Below are positions 10,401 to 18,872 of a stretch of DNA of 64,000 bases, one piece after another (positions within the stretch are counted from its first letter, which is position 1; every line of letters begins with the position of its first letter). This DNA comes from Flavobacteriales bacterium (lineage in GTDB: Bacteria; Bacteroidota; Bacteroidia; Flavobacteriales_D; CAJJDF01), in NCBI GenBank assembly GCA_018609055.1, contig JABAYJ010000006.1, positions 260,805 through 324,804 on the forward strand, written 5' to 3'. Under the pieces are notes generated by a model. It saw only the letters and a list, made by a program, of their open reading frames with translations, was not told where the DNA came from and did no database searches. Both the position numbers and the translations under genes were made by a program.

Positions 10401-13400
10401 ACCAAGTATATTGATCACAACTTGTATCACTTATAGCAGTAGTTACATAGGTATTAACTGTCACATAAATGGAATCTGTGGCTGTACATCCAATAGAATC
10501 AGTTACTGTCAAAACCTTCATTCCAGTTGTTGTGAAAGAGACAGACTGATTCGTGTCTCCGCTGCTCCATGAATATGAGCTCCATCCTGAACCGGCATTT
10601 ACAATGACCGTGTCGCATCCAGAAACTGAATCTTGAGCAAACTGAAACTGTGGATTATTTACTGTAACCGTTACACTATCTACACAAGAATGAATTCCGT
10701 TGGAAATAGTGACGTAATAAGTAGTTGTGGAATCAGGTGAAACTGATATTGAACTTGCTGTATCTCCGTTAGACCATTGGTGAGTCAATGAAGAAGGATC
10801 AATTAATTGAAATAATCTAAAGCGTAAAGCACCTATGTTATCTGTAGTTGGATTGTCATAAAAACTAATCTCTATAGAATCTTTTGATGGACTTAATGGA
10901 TAGTCATATTGATGACTTGTTGAATAAACATCGGGAGTAGGCCTTGGAAATGGCAATCCATCCATATGGAAATAAATAGCGCTACTATTCCAAATTACAG
11001 GACTTATACTAGACCAAGTTATACCACCAAATGCTACATCATAATTTAAATGACCACAGCAGTTTGCCCACAAGCCATTAACCTTTAGTAAATAATTTCT
11101 TGTGGTATCTAAACTTGTAAAATAATAATCCCAAACAGAATCCATTCTTATTGTTATTGAGTCAATTAACAAATTAGTAGGTTGAGGAATACCAACACTC
11201 AAGCTTATCGAATCCCCTTTACAAATAGTTGTATCGTTTTGTAAAATGGTATCATTGATAATAGAAACAAACACAGAATCTGATGCACTACAACCATTGC
11301 TATCCGAAACCTGAACGGAATACATTCCAGTAGCAGAAACATAACTGGTTTGAGTACTATCCCCATTGCTCCAATTGTAAGTTGTAAATCCTGTACCAGC
11401 ATCTAACAGCACTGAATCTTGGTTGCAAGAAGTGATGGTGTCTTGTGGAAGCTGATAAGAAAGTGTATTAATGGTCAGATTAAGTGACACAATTGAATCA
11501 CATCCCTGTGAATTTGTTATTGTATCTGAATAAACGCCTGATGAATTGTACGTCATTCCATTTAACAACCATGTAAATGAATCACAAGCTGCTGCCGAAA
11601 TAGTAGAACTTGTAGTTTGTGTAATCGTTAAGTCCAGAAGAAGAATAGAGTCACAACCTTGGTTATTGACCAATGAATCTGAATATACTCCACTTGTGTA
11701 ATAAGTCAATCCTGTTTGAGACCAAGTAAAACTATCACATGCAATTGTTGGAATTCGAACTGTATCAGATACATTAATCGTAAGATCCAAGACAATTATA
11801 GAGTCGCATCCTACTGCCGTTGGAATAGTATCACTGTATGTACCTGTCATGGTATAAGTAATTCCTGTTTGTAGCCAAGTATACTGATCACAACTGGTGT
11901 CACCCATTGTCGTGGTTACATAGGTATTAACTGTAACATAAATTGAATCTGTTGCAGCACATCCAATGGAATCAGTCACTGTTAAAACTTTCATGCCCGT
12001 AGTTGTGAAAGATACAGACTGAGTCGTGTCTCCACTACTCCATGTGTAAGTACTCCAACCAGCTCCAGCGTTTACAGTTACTGTATCACAACCAGAAACT
12101 GAATCTTGAGCAAACTGAAACTGTGGATTATTTACCGTAACCGTTACACTATCCACACAAGAATGAATGCCATTAGAAATAGTTACATAATAAGTAGTGG
12201 TGGAGTCAGGTGAAACTAAAATTGAACTCGTTGTGTCTCCTGTGGACCATTGGTAAGTTTGTTGTGCTCCGTTTGAATATAGTTGTTGAGCCTCAGAAGA
12301 TGAAAGTGCTCTATTCCAGATTCCGATATCATCAATCTTACCTTTAAAAAACGCGTTCCATGCTCCTTGTTTACCTGCAATAAAATTATCATTAGTCCCT
12401 CCCATTATGTGAGTATCATAAATTGAATCAACGAGATATCCATTCATATACATGATATAAGAATAACCATTTTTTACAAATGTAAATTGATACCAAAGAC
12501 TTGAGTCTAAAACTGGGCTAGTTGCAAAATTAGTTGTATAATGCTGCTTGTCATCTGAAAAAAAACTAACTTTTCCATCAGATTTTATTAAGGCTGTTGC
12601 CCAATCATTTCCATTATCTTGATGTCTTTTAGATAGTATAGGATCCTGAATAGCAGAGTAATCAACTAATTTTATCCAACAAGATTGCGAATAGCTAAAA
12701 GGTGTAGGGTTTAATAAAGTTGGATTTCCAAAATCTAAATAATCATTAACTCCATCAAAATCATAAGCCGAATTCGCATTTCCAAAACGATCTGTAGTTA
12801 GAGTTGCGCCATTTACAGTTCCATTGTTTCCATTTCCACTTTCGTCATTGGCATTGCCACAAAATGGCCAATATCCAACTAAGCCTGTTTGGAGATTACT
12901 TGGCAAATTATTCCCATTGCATGCAGTTAGAGTAGAACTAGAAAAAGTTCCAACACTCAAACTCACAGAATCCCCTTTACAAATAGTCGTATCATTTTGA
13001 AGAATATTACCGTTGATGATAGAAGCAAATACAGAATCCTCTGCGCTACATCCATTGCTATCTGTTACCTGAACAGAATACATTCCTGTTGCTTTTGCAT
13101 AAGTCATTTGGGTACTATCGCCATTGCTCCAGTTGTAAGATGTAAAACCTACTCCAGCATTAAGTAGCACTGAATCTTGGTTGCAAGAAGTGATTGTGTC
13201 CTGTGGAAGCTGATAAGATAGATTACAGGGTGTGGCGTTATACAACTGTTTCACTTTGTTTGAATCTAACGCTTTATTCCAGATTCCAATATCATCAATT
13301 TTACCATTATGGTATTCCATTGAACCCCAGGGATCTCTGCCAAAATCAAGACTATTTATTCGGTCAATAGTATAAGTATTACTAGGAGTTGCTAATGACC

Positions 13401-13911
13401 CAATAAGATTACCATTTATGTATAATTTAGCTGTTGAATTTTTATAAGTCATTACTATATTGATCCATTGACCAGCTGGAAAAATTCCATTAATAGAATA
13501 ATCTTTTCCATTAATGATAAAGCTGACATTACTAGTAGAGTGTTGAATACGAAAATCACCTAACAAGCTACTTCCTGATTTACAAATTGGGGATCCACCA
13601 CCAAAATTGGATACAGTCCATAGTGAAATTGTACCTTCCGAGATCAATGAAGAAAGTAGGGCTGAGTTAGCAACAGAAATGTATGAAGAACCGTTAAAGC
13701 TGTATGCGCTATTTGTATTTAAATTTCTATCTGTAGTTAAAGTAGATCCATATACCAAACCATTATTTCCATTACCACTAATATCATTTGCATTTCCATC
13801 GAAGGGCCACCAGCCCACAAGACCATTCGTATCCACGTAGGAAGGTACTTGGGCCTCAACGCTAAGGGAATGAAGAAAAAAAAAAAGGAAAAGAATTCTA
13901 TGAAATTTCAT
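7417..13911 (-). CDS. giant T9SS type B surface protein with three LamG domains and GCDS repeats
   Basis: This 2,164-residue protein has a signal peptide (residues 1-20). LamG/concanavalin-like domains lie at about 27-225, 336-547 and 1420-1645, each opening with a GLVGWWPF or GLVGYWPF motif. Between them are Ig-like segments containing WSNGD/WSSGD and CKGDSVSLSV, and several runs of a ~45-residue repeat with core TGITY...GTY.DT...GCDSI. The last ~90 residues (PNIFSPDGNGVND ... YNRWGNLVFQS) are a gliding-motility-associated, type B T9SS C-terminal domain, ending in TITLIRKK. It is therefore exported by T9SS to the cell surface, where LamG domains commonly bind carbohydrate or protein. The PorP/SprF gene follows after 4 bases. 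DNA-level repeats inside the gene indicate internal duplication. Adhesion as its role is inferred. Confidence 0.92.
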   Translation of the reverse strand: MKFHRILFLFFFLHSLSVEAQVPSYVDTNGLVGWWPFDGNANDISGNGNNGLVYGSTLTTDRNLNTNSAYSFNGSSYISVANSALLSSLISEGTISLWTVSNFGGGSPICKSGSSLLGDFRIQHSTSNVSFIINGKDYSINGIFPAGQWINIVMTYKNSTAKLYINGNLIGSLATPSNTYTIDRINSLDFGRDPWGSMEYHNGKIDDIGIWNKALDSNKVKQLYNATPCNLSYQLPQDTITSCNQDSVLLNAGVGFTSYNWSNGDSTQMTYAKATGMYSVQVTDSNGCSAEDSVFASIINGNILQNDTTICKGDSVSLSVGTFSSSTLTACNGNNLPSNLQTGLVGYWPFCGNANDESGNGNNGTVNGATLTTDRFGNANSAYDFDGVNDYLDFGNPTLLNPTPFSYSQSCWIKLVDYSAIQDPILSKRHQDNGNDWATALIKSDGKVSFFSDDKQHYTTNFATSPVLDSSLWYQFTFVKNGYSYIMYMNGYLVDSIYDTHIMGGTNDNFIAGKQGAWNAFFKGKIDDIGIWNRALSSSEAQQLYSNGAQQTYQWSTGDTTSSILVSPDSTTTYYVTISNGIHSCVDSVTVTVNNPQFQFAQDSVSGCDTVTVNAGAGWSTYTWSSGDTTQSVSFTTTGMKVLTVTDSIGCAATDSIYVTVNTYVTTTMGDTSCDQYTWLQTGITYTMTGTYSDTIPTAVGCDSIIVLDLTINVSDTVRIPTIACDSFTWSQTGLTYYTSGVYSDSLVNNQGCDSILLLDLTITQTTSSTISAAACDSFTWLLNGMTYNSSGVYSDTITNSQGCDSIVSLNLTINTLSYQLPQDTITSCNQDSVLLDAGTGFTTYNWSNGDSTQTSYVSATGMYSVQVSDSNGCSASDSVFVSIINDTILQNDTTICKGDSISLSVGIPQPTNLLIDSITIRMDSVWDYYFTSLDTTRNYLLKVNGLWANCCGHLNYDVAFGGITWSSISPVIWNSSAIYFHMDGLPFPRPTPDVYSTSHQYDYPLSPSKDSIEISFYDNPTTDNIGALRFRLFQLIDPSSLTHQWSNGDTASSISVSPDSTTTYYVTISNGIHSCVDSVTVTVNNPQFQFAQDSVSGCDTVIVNAGSGWSSYSWSSGDTNQSVSFTTTGMKVLTVTDSIGCTATDSIYVTVNTYVTTAISDTSCDQYTWSQTGITYGSSGTYRDTVPTAVGCDSIISLNLVIYNLDTVRLIVVSCDSFNWPQTGLTYASSGLYQDSLINSQGCDSLLLLDLTITQTTSSTISAAACDSFTWLLNGMTYNSSGVYSDTITNSQGCDSIIYLNLTINTLSYQLPQDTITSCGQDSVLLDAGAGFASYNWSNGDSTQMTYAKAIGMYAVQVTDSNGCSAEDSVFVSIIKDSKLQNDTTICKGDSVSLSVFQLQPQALTICNSNNLPSNLQTGLVGYWPFCGNANDESGNGNNGTVNGVTLTLDKFGNLNSAYNFSGNAQTIELPNTLIPGGQNNSFTIQTRVKFDNINNSPNLWGKTLFWGEVNFSVSSTGEVTLKWANSLTGNKYSVIKSNPGIIQPNIWYDLVVSFQNNQAIIFVNGIAITTNYLWIAQGGSVLSTSRVENSCNFNQDLNSSKFGARITGGILGNYLDGSLDEFTVWNRTLSNTEISQLYSLYFPGLSSNNFTNSYQWSTGDTTSAISVSPDSTTKYYVTISNGIHSCVDSVTVTVNNPQFQFAQDSVTGCDTVTVNAGAGWSTYTWSSGDTTQSVSFTTTGMKVLTVTDSIGCVATDSIYVTVNTFVTSTITDTSCDQYTWRQTGITYGSSGTYRDTVPTVVGCDSILELVLTITNSTFSSDTVVACESYLWTQTGATYYTTSIYFDTMVNAVGCDSVLALDLTVHYSTSFIINQTACDSFSWAQTGLTYFVSGTYQDTLLNARGCDSVVYLNLLVYPTITPIIGNVQNMCENDPIVSFTASPIGGVWSGPGISATGSFDPTLAGVGVHTIVYTAAGQCANSDTVLIEVYDIPFINGLIKDDECNEGIGSIKTTVTGGATPYTYLWNDRVNTKDNLGLTEGTYTLTVTDDNSCKGDYVGSLLNLQDDSCDDTYLFVPNIFSPDGNGVNDILFVDGKNIQQVQLMIYNRWGNLVFQSNSLAEGWDGNFKGKPVNQGVFVYIVTGRFKDGKDFDQKGTITLIRKK
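8649..8754. repeat. 106-bp perfect direct repeat inside LamG surface gene, copy A
   Basis: This is identical to 11958-12063; a third, diverged copy lies around 10480-10590. It encodes the Ig-like segment that precedes each GCDS repeat block, so the whole Ig plus GCDS plus SYQLPQD cassette appears to have been amplified. Confidence 0.9.
11958..12063. repeat. 106-bp perfect direct repeat inside LamG surface gene, copy B
   Basis: This is the partner of 8649-8754. Similarity continues on both sides at reduced identity. Confidence 0.9.
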
Positions 13912-14261
13912 TTGCCACTATTATGATAATTTTAAATTTAAGATTATCCCATTTTTAATCTGTAAACAACTATGTAAATCGCATAACAAACGAAGTGTTT
14001 CGAGAAATTTTGAGAGGATATACCAAATTCGCATAAAACCATTAATAACTGTAAAATAGATAGTTAAAAACATAACATCCGAAACATTTCGCGAATTACA
14101 TAATTAAAAAATGAGAGAGATGAAGATTTTCTTTTATTTGTTATCATAACACAAATAAAAAACATAAATAGACATCAAATTTCAGAGGGACTTATTCGAT
14201 AATGAACAAGTTATGAACTGATAATTTGGTAGTTTAACATTACTTTTACCAAAATTAAAAT
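13912..14261. other. 350-base divergent intergenic region
   Basis: This gap separates the minus-strand surface-protein operon from the plus-strand gene at 14262, so it should hold promoters in both directions. I see an imperfect 24-base palindrome at 13925-13948 (gataat/attatc arms) just upstream of the surface-protein start, and no convincing ORF or RNA gene. Confidence 0.5.
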
Positions 14262-15524
14262 ATGAAATTAGCAGCCATACTTCCATTAATTTTCTCAGCA
14301 TTAGCAGGTGTTTCTCAAATGGAGCATAGAATAACCGTCTATACAAATTCAGAGGCTTATAAAAATAAAACCATTAACATTGACTCTATTACACACGGGG
14401 CGATATCAGCAAACATGTTTTACAGTTTTAAATCCAGAGAAAATTCGGATGCGCCATTGGTAAAAATCATTTGGAAAGATTCTACTGTGTATGCATTTGA
14501 ACAATGTAGGCTTAATGTATTAACTTGGCAAGATTCAATGTGGGTAAATCTGTATAACAACAACAACAAAGGATGGTGTATCCAAAACTTCTACCTGCAA
14601 GATAATTCTATTTTAGGTTTTACAGCAACAGGTTTTTGGACAAGCCAAGCTGCTCTATATACATTTGAGAAAACAACGACCAATTGGGAAATTATTAGTA
14701 CAAAGAATTCTCCAGACTATTACTATTCTGGAGGAGATTTCAGGATTGGCAAGGACACTATCATTTCAACATGGGGGATGAAGAGAAACCAAGTCGAAGC
14801 TAAGACAGAAGAAGTCCTATCCACCTATGGACTTTGTCTAAAAACTAAAACTTGGTTTAAAGTAAAGAACGACATTGAACTAAAAAGCTTGGCTAGCACA
14901 ACCTTTGGAGGATTGACTTTTGATTTTGAAGACGAAGTGCTTCTAATAAGAAACAATCAAATAATTCAAATTGACAAAAAATCAAGAAACGTTTTTCTGT
15001 TCAAAGGAAATAAGCTGAAGTACAAACATATAGATTTCATTTACAACGACTATAAAAGTGCACTTGTTCTTCAGGAAGGAAAATACTATTCAAAATCCCC
15101 ACTACCCATCGAAGAACTTTTACCATTAGGCAAACTATCCTTTGATAACATTCAGAAAAAAATAGAATCTAAATCAATTGAGGCGAACGCAAAAACCTCC
15201 TATTTCAATTACCTATTGGCCCTGATAGTTTTTGTGTTGGCAGGAGTCGCTGTTTGGATAGTAAAATCAAAGAAATCAAAATTTTATGACCCAGAACTAC
15301 TTAAACACATCAAAGAAAATTCAGGAAAACTTTTGACATCAGATGAAATGGACGATTTATTAGGAATAAACTCCTCGATGATTCAGGACTCTAAGCGGGT
15401 AAAACGATCGAGAATAATAAAATCAGTAAACGAAGATTATAAGCTGAAAAAAGGAAAAAAACTGATCATCAGACAACGAGACGAAAAAGATAGTCGATAT
15501 ATGCTGTATAAAGTTCAGAAGTAA
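14262..15524 (+). CDS. membrane-anchored protein with beta-rich exterior and putative DNA-binding tail
   Basis: This 420-residue protein has an N-terminal signal sequence (MKLAAILPLIFSALAGVSQ), about 295 residues of beta-rich, propeller-like sequence, then one transmembrane helix at about 315-335 (NYLLALIVFVLAGVAVWIV) followed by positive KSKKSK. The last ~80 residues should therefore be cytoplasmic. They read as helix-turn-helix-like sequence (LLTSDEMDDLLGI, RVKRSRIIKSVN) ending in a possible wing (LIIRQRDEKDSRYMLYKV). This would make it a one-component membrane-tethered regulator, but I do not recognise the family and the DNA-binding idea rests on pattern alone. It is monocistronic, divergent from the surface-protein operon. 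The ATG is the first in frame. Confidence 0.6.
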   Translation: MKLAAILPLIFSALAGVSQMEHRITVYTNSEAYKNKTINIDSITHGAISANMFYSFKSRENSDAPLVKIIWKDSTVYAFEQCRLNVLTWQDSMWVNLYNNNNKGWCIQNFYLQDNSILGFTATGFWTSQAALYTFEKTTTNWEIISTKNSPDYYYSGGDFRIGKDTIISTWGMKRNQVEAKTEEVLSTYGLCLKTKTWFKVKNDIELKSLASTTFGGLTFDFEDEVLLIRNNQIIQIDKKSRNVFLFKGNKLKYKHIDFIYNDYKSALVLQEGKYYSKSPLPIEELLPLGKLSFDNIQKKIESKSIEANAKTSYFNYLLALIVFVLAGVAVWIVKSKKSKFYDPELLKHIKENSGKLLTSDEMDDLLGINSSMIQDSKRVKRSRIIKSVNEDYKLKKGKKLIIRQRDEKDSRYMLYKVQK

Positions 15525-15535
15525 AAGAAAGGGAA

Positions 15536-15631
15536 TCAAAAATATTCCCCATACTTCTTAGCTGTCAATTCCGCATCTAACTTTAAGTATTTTAAAAAAT
15601 TTCTTTCTGTTTTATACCCACTAAATTTCAT
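15536..15631 (-). pseudogene. C-terminal remnant of a tyrosine recombinase/integrase
   Basis: The minus strand encodes 31 residues, MKFSGYKTERNFLKYLKLDA... ending GEYF and a stop. This matches the C-terminal end of Bacteroidota XerC/D-like phage-type integrases, where a G-H-K-T-E motif is followed by F-L-K-Y with the nucleophilic tyrosine. Here the usual His is Tyr (GYKTE). Upstream of the Met the frame is closed by stops, so the catalytic core is gone. It abuts the surface-protein pseudogene at 15632, pointing to an old integration or deletion junction. Identification is by motif only. Confidence 0.6.
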
Positions 15632-16297
15632 GATACAGCTGCTAAGATCAATTTATTTTACGCTCAAGATGAGTGGTTAATTTCACCAACAATTAATTTA
15701 GGACCCAATCCTAATGTAACTAGAGCTATACAGTTTGATATCGCTTTAACAAACCTAGGGGCTACAACTCAAGGTACTCCTGGAGATTATGATACAGCTG
15801 CTTTCATTATATCTTATGATAATGGTGTTACATGGAATCACTCTGGCATTATTGAAGTTTGGGACACATCTAATGTTCCTTCAGCAACAGGAGACAACTT
15901 TATCTATAACTTAATGAATACTAGCGGACTAGTTAAATTTGGATTTTATGTTGGAACTTTTGCATCAAATGCTAATAACGATTGGTTCATTGATAACTTC
16001 AGAATAAATGACACTATTTATTACTGAGGAGTAGATGAAATTAACTAGGTGAATAACTTTATAGTATTCCCTAATCCGAATACAGGAATATTTACTGTTC
16101 TTAATGAAGGAGCTGAAAACCAAACTAACATTAAGGTTATGGATGTACAAGGAAGAGTAGTATATAACGAAGCCTTCTTGTTCAATTCAAATGAGAGAAA
16201 AGTAATAGATATCAATTCGTTTAATTCTGGAGTGTAGGTACTTCTTATTGAGAGCGAAGGAAAACTAGAACAACACAGAATTATTGTGAATAAGTAA
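15632..16297 (+). pseudogene. decayed choice-of-anchor-J protein with T9SS type A sorting domain
   Basis: One continuous plus-strand frame reads DTAAKINLFYAQDEWLISP (choice-of-anchor-J/cleaved-adhesin-like), later NDWFIDNFRI, then a T9SS type A C-terminal domain with FIVFPNPNTGIFTV, VMDVQGRVVYN and a final HRIIVNK before TAA at 16295. It is interrupted by three in-frame stops: TGA at 16025, TAG at 16046 and TAG at 16235. No frameshift is needed to read through. The 5' part of the gene is missing, replaced by an integrase tail. Each stop is one substitution from a sensible codon, so this looks like a recently silenced truncated gene. Confidence 0.8.
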
Positions 16298-16323
16298 CGC
16301 TTACTTCTGATAATAGGACTAAA

Positions 16324-16357
16324 AAAAGCCTCAATCTTTAATTAGATTGAGGCTTTT
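16324..16357. terminator. bidirectional intrinsic terminator
   Basis: Arms aaaagcctcaatct (16324-16337) and agattgaggctttt (16344-16357) pair perfectly around a 6-base loop, with A-rich and T-rich flanks on both sides. It lies between the plus-strand pseudogene and the minus-strand trhO gene and can end transcription from both. Confidence 0.85.
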
Positions 16358-16375
16358 ACTATTATAATAACTTTT

Positions 16376-17407
16376 CTACTTTTTAAATTTCAAAACTTCG
16401 GATCTACCTTTTTTAAATATCTTGTTACCAGCTGCATTTCCTTTTCTCAATTCTTTTTGCTCTTCGAATGACAGAGATGTAATTTCTTTGCATTCATCTG
16501 AACAGCAAGTATTCATTTTTGTTTTACAACTTTCGCATTGGATAAATAACAAATGACATCCTTCGTTAGCACAATTTAGATGCTCGTCACAAGCATCTCC
16601 ACATTGATGACAATTAGAAATTACATCATCAGAAATTCGTTCGGCTCTTCGTTCATCAAAGACAAAATTCTTTCCCAAAAACTTATTTTCTAATCCTTCT
16701 TCGTTTACTTGGCGAACGTAGTTTATAATTCCACCTTCCATTTGGAAAACATTCTTAAATCCTTTGTGCTTGTAATAGGCAGATGCTTTTTCGCATCTAA
16801 TTCCTCCTGTACAATACATGACCAAATTTTTATCTTCTTTGTGCTCTTTTAGTTGTTCTTCTATTAAGTCCAAAGAATCTCTAAATGTATCTACATCTGG
16901 TGTAACAGCATTTTTAAAATGACCAATTTCACTTTCATAATGATTACGCATATCCACTAAAACTGTATTAGGATCTTCTATCAGTTCATTTAATCTTTCT
17001 GCTTTCACATGAACTCCTATATCAGTTACATCAAATGAATCATCTTCCAATCCATCAGCAACAATTTTGTTACGAACTTTCACTTTTAGTTTTAAAAATG
17101 ATTTATTGTCTTGCTCAACTGCAATATTTAGACGAACGTTTTCAAGAAATGGAATTTCATCCAGTTTTTCTTTAAAATCATTGAAATTATCAGCAGGAAC
17201 AGATAACTGGGCATTTATACCCTCCTTAGCTACGTAAATTCTTCCCAAAACTTCTTGTTCATTCCATAGGACGAATAAAAAATTACGGAAAATTGTAGGG
17301 TTAGATATGTTGTGGTATTTATAGAAAGAGACAGTAAGACGTTCTTTTCCAGCTTTTTCGATAAGCTCTGCTCTTTCTATAGCACTTAATTTATTGTACA
17401 GTTGCAT
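16376..17407 (-). CDS. trhO: oxygen-dependent tRNA uridine(34) hydroxylase TrhO (rhodanese family)
   Basis: This 343-residue protein of the YceA/UPF0176 family hydroxylates U34 of tRNAs to 5-hydroxyuridine, the first step towards cmo5U/mo5U. An N-terminal acylphosphatase-like domain (residues 20-115, with GRIYVAKEGINAQLS) precedes a rhodanese domain (about 130-235) with the active-site loop CTGGIRC at residues 199-205. The C-terminal ~75 residues contain a cluster of Cys and His (CHQCGDAC, CESCKTKMNTCC) likely to bind zinc, as is common in this family. Length and motif order are normal. It is a minus-strand gene 85 bases downstream of the KASIII-like gene, with a terminator directly after it. 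Confidence 0.92.
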   Translation of the reverse strand: MQLYNKLSAIERAELIEKAGKERLTVSFYKYHNISNPTIFRNFLFVLWNEQEVLGRIYVAKEGINAQLSVPADNFNDFKEKLDEIPFLENVRLNIAVEQDNKSFLKLKVKVRNKIVADGLEDDSFDVTDIGVHVKAERLNELIEDPNTVLVDMRNHYESEIGHFKNAVTPDVDTFRDSLDLIEEQLKEHKEDKNLVMYCTGGIRCEKASAYYKHKGFKNVFQMEGGIINYVRQVNEEGLENKFLGKNFVFDERRAERISDDVISNCHQCGDACDEHLNCANEGCHLLFIQCESCKTKMNTCCSDECKEITSLSFEEQKELRKGNAAGNKIFKKGRSEVLKFKK

Positions 17408-17492
17408 GCTATACTAGTTTTTAAGGGTTAAAGAATAATTGCACAAAGTTATAAAAAAATAATACTACTTATTTTTAAACTGATATTAATCA

Positions 17493-18554
17493 TTAATATC
17501 TATATACCATGGCATTTATATTCATCCCGGCTCCTACTGAAGCCAGTAAAAGAACATCTCCTTTTTTTATTGAATGATCTTCTAATTTATTTTTCAAAAT
17601 TAAATCAAATAAGGTAGGAACTGTTGCTACAGAGCTATTACCAAGCTTATGAATACTCATTGGCATAATTCCTTGAGGCATTTCTTTGTCATGCAACTTA
17701 TAAAATCTCTCAATAATTGCTTCGTCCATTTTTTCATTTGCTTGATGGATTAAAATTTTATCTATTTCTTCTATTTTCAATCCACTCTTATCTAAAGCTA
17801 CTTTCATAGCATTTGGAACATTTGTCAATGCAAATTCATAAATTTTTCTTCCATGCATTTTTATGTAATTCGTTCCTTGATCTTCTTCTGGGTTGTAGGA
17901 TGGTCCATAAAATAGATGATAGGCTTCTTCCAAAGTATGTGATTGTACTGCATGACTCAATATTCCATTATTTTTTCCATCATCCAATTGGAGGATGCAA
18001 GCTCCTGCTCCGTCAGAATATATCATAGAATCTCTGTCATAAGGATCTACAACTCTTGATAATGTTTCAGAACCAATCACCAAACAAGTTTTGGCCTCTC
18101 CTGCCTTTATAAACATATCGGCTTGAATTACTCCTTGTAACCAACCAGGACATCCAAAAACAACATCATAAGCAACACAATTTGGGTTTTTAATTTTTAA
18201 ATTAAATTTAATTCTAGAGGCTATACTTGGCAAAATATCACATTGGGTTTTTCCGTGACGAACGTCTCCAAAATTATGACCTACAATCACAAAATCAATT
18301 TCTTCGGGATTTACACCCGCATCATCTATTGCTTTTTGAGCTGCAATAGTTCCAATATCACTATTTTTCAATTCACTTGTTACATACCTCCTTTCATCTA
18401 TTCCAGTAATTGCCTTAAACTTTTTTATTATAATTTCATTGGAGTTAGGAATCTTGGTTTGATCTTCTTTATAAAATTCCACTGAAAGGAAGTCTTCATT
18501 TTTTTGAATCTTTTCTGGAATGTAGGAACCTGTTCCTGTTATAATATTTTGCAT
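17493..18554 (-). CDS. 3-oxoacyl-ACP synthase III-like ketoacyl synthase
   Basis: This 353-residue thiolase-fold enzyme of the KASIII/FabH type condenses an acyl-CoA starter with malonyl-ACP. The catalytic triad is visible: Cys135 in VVFGCPGW, His270 in ILIHQAN and Asn306 in HKLGNSS. The glycine-rich end (LLASVGAGMNINAMVYRY) is typical. It is not beside other fatty-acid genes, so it may be a secondary KASIII serving a specialised acyl chain rather than the housekeeping FabH; I leave the symbol empty for that reason. It starts at the ATG at 18554 and is preceded by a 318-base AT-rich gap. The enzyme class is sure; the substrate is unknown. Confidence 0.85.
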   Translation of the reverse strand: MQNIITGTGSYIPEKIQKNEDFLSVEFYKEDQTKIPNSNEIIIKKFKAITGIDERRYVTSELKNSDIGTIAAQKAIDDAGVNPEEIDFVIVGHNFGDVRHGKTQCDILPSIASRIKFNLKIKNPNCVAYDVVFGCPGWLQGVIQADMFIKAGEAKTCLVIGSETLSRVVDPYDRDSMIYSDGAGACILQLDDGKNNGILSHAVQSHTLEEAYHLFYGPSYNPEEDQGTNYIKMHGRKIYEFALTNVPNAMKVALDKSGLKIEEIDKILIHQANEKMDEAIIERFYKLHDKEMPQGIMPMSIHKLGNSSVATVPTLFDLILKNKLEDHSIKKGDVLLLASVGAGMNINAMVYRY

Positions 18555-18872
18555 GTTTTATTTTTTATTTTTTAAACTTTAATCATAAATTTAATCACAA
18601 AATTCGAGTCAAAAAAATTTAACCTTGTTAAATGAATATCGATTAATTATCTTGATAACTAACAAAAAATAAAAATAAGCTCAACAACATGGTAGTAAAC
18701 AGATTTAATTTGAAAAAACACATAATACAAAGAGGAAGTTCTAGTTATTCCTTTTTTATAAAATTTAAATTATTTCACTCTTTTTTCATAATTATGGAAT
18801 AAAACACAACTTTTAAAGCAAAAAAAAAGGAAAACCTTACGATTTTCCTTTTTAAAAATTTTATTCTATTTA
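18555..18872. other. 318-base AT-rich intergenic region
   Basis: It should contain the promoter of the KASIII-like gene and, at its right end, the terminator of the sulfide operon (18824-18853). I see no ORF, RNA gene or repeat in the remainder. Confidence 0.5.
18824..18853 (-). terminator. intrinsic terminator of the sulfide-oxidation operon
   Basis: Arms aaaaaggaaaa (18824-18834) and ttttccttttt (18843-18853) surround an 8-base loop. Read on the minus strand, the hairpin is followed by a run of eight or more T, just after the last gene of the operon. Confidence 0.75.

Noticed and set aside
13912..14261. A small RNA or riboswitch in the large divergent gap
   Set aside because: Apart from a weak AT palindrome there is no stable hairpin with a terminator-like T run.
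16025..16237. Possible stop-codon recoding, since the frame continues past TGA and TAG stops
   Set aside because: All neighbouring genes use the normal code, there is no tRNA or SECIS-like signal, and the 5' part of the gene is missing, so decay is the simpler reading.
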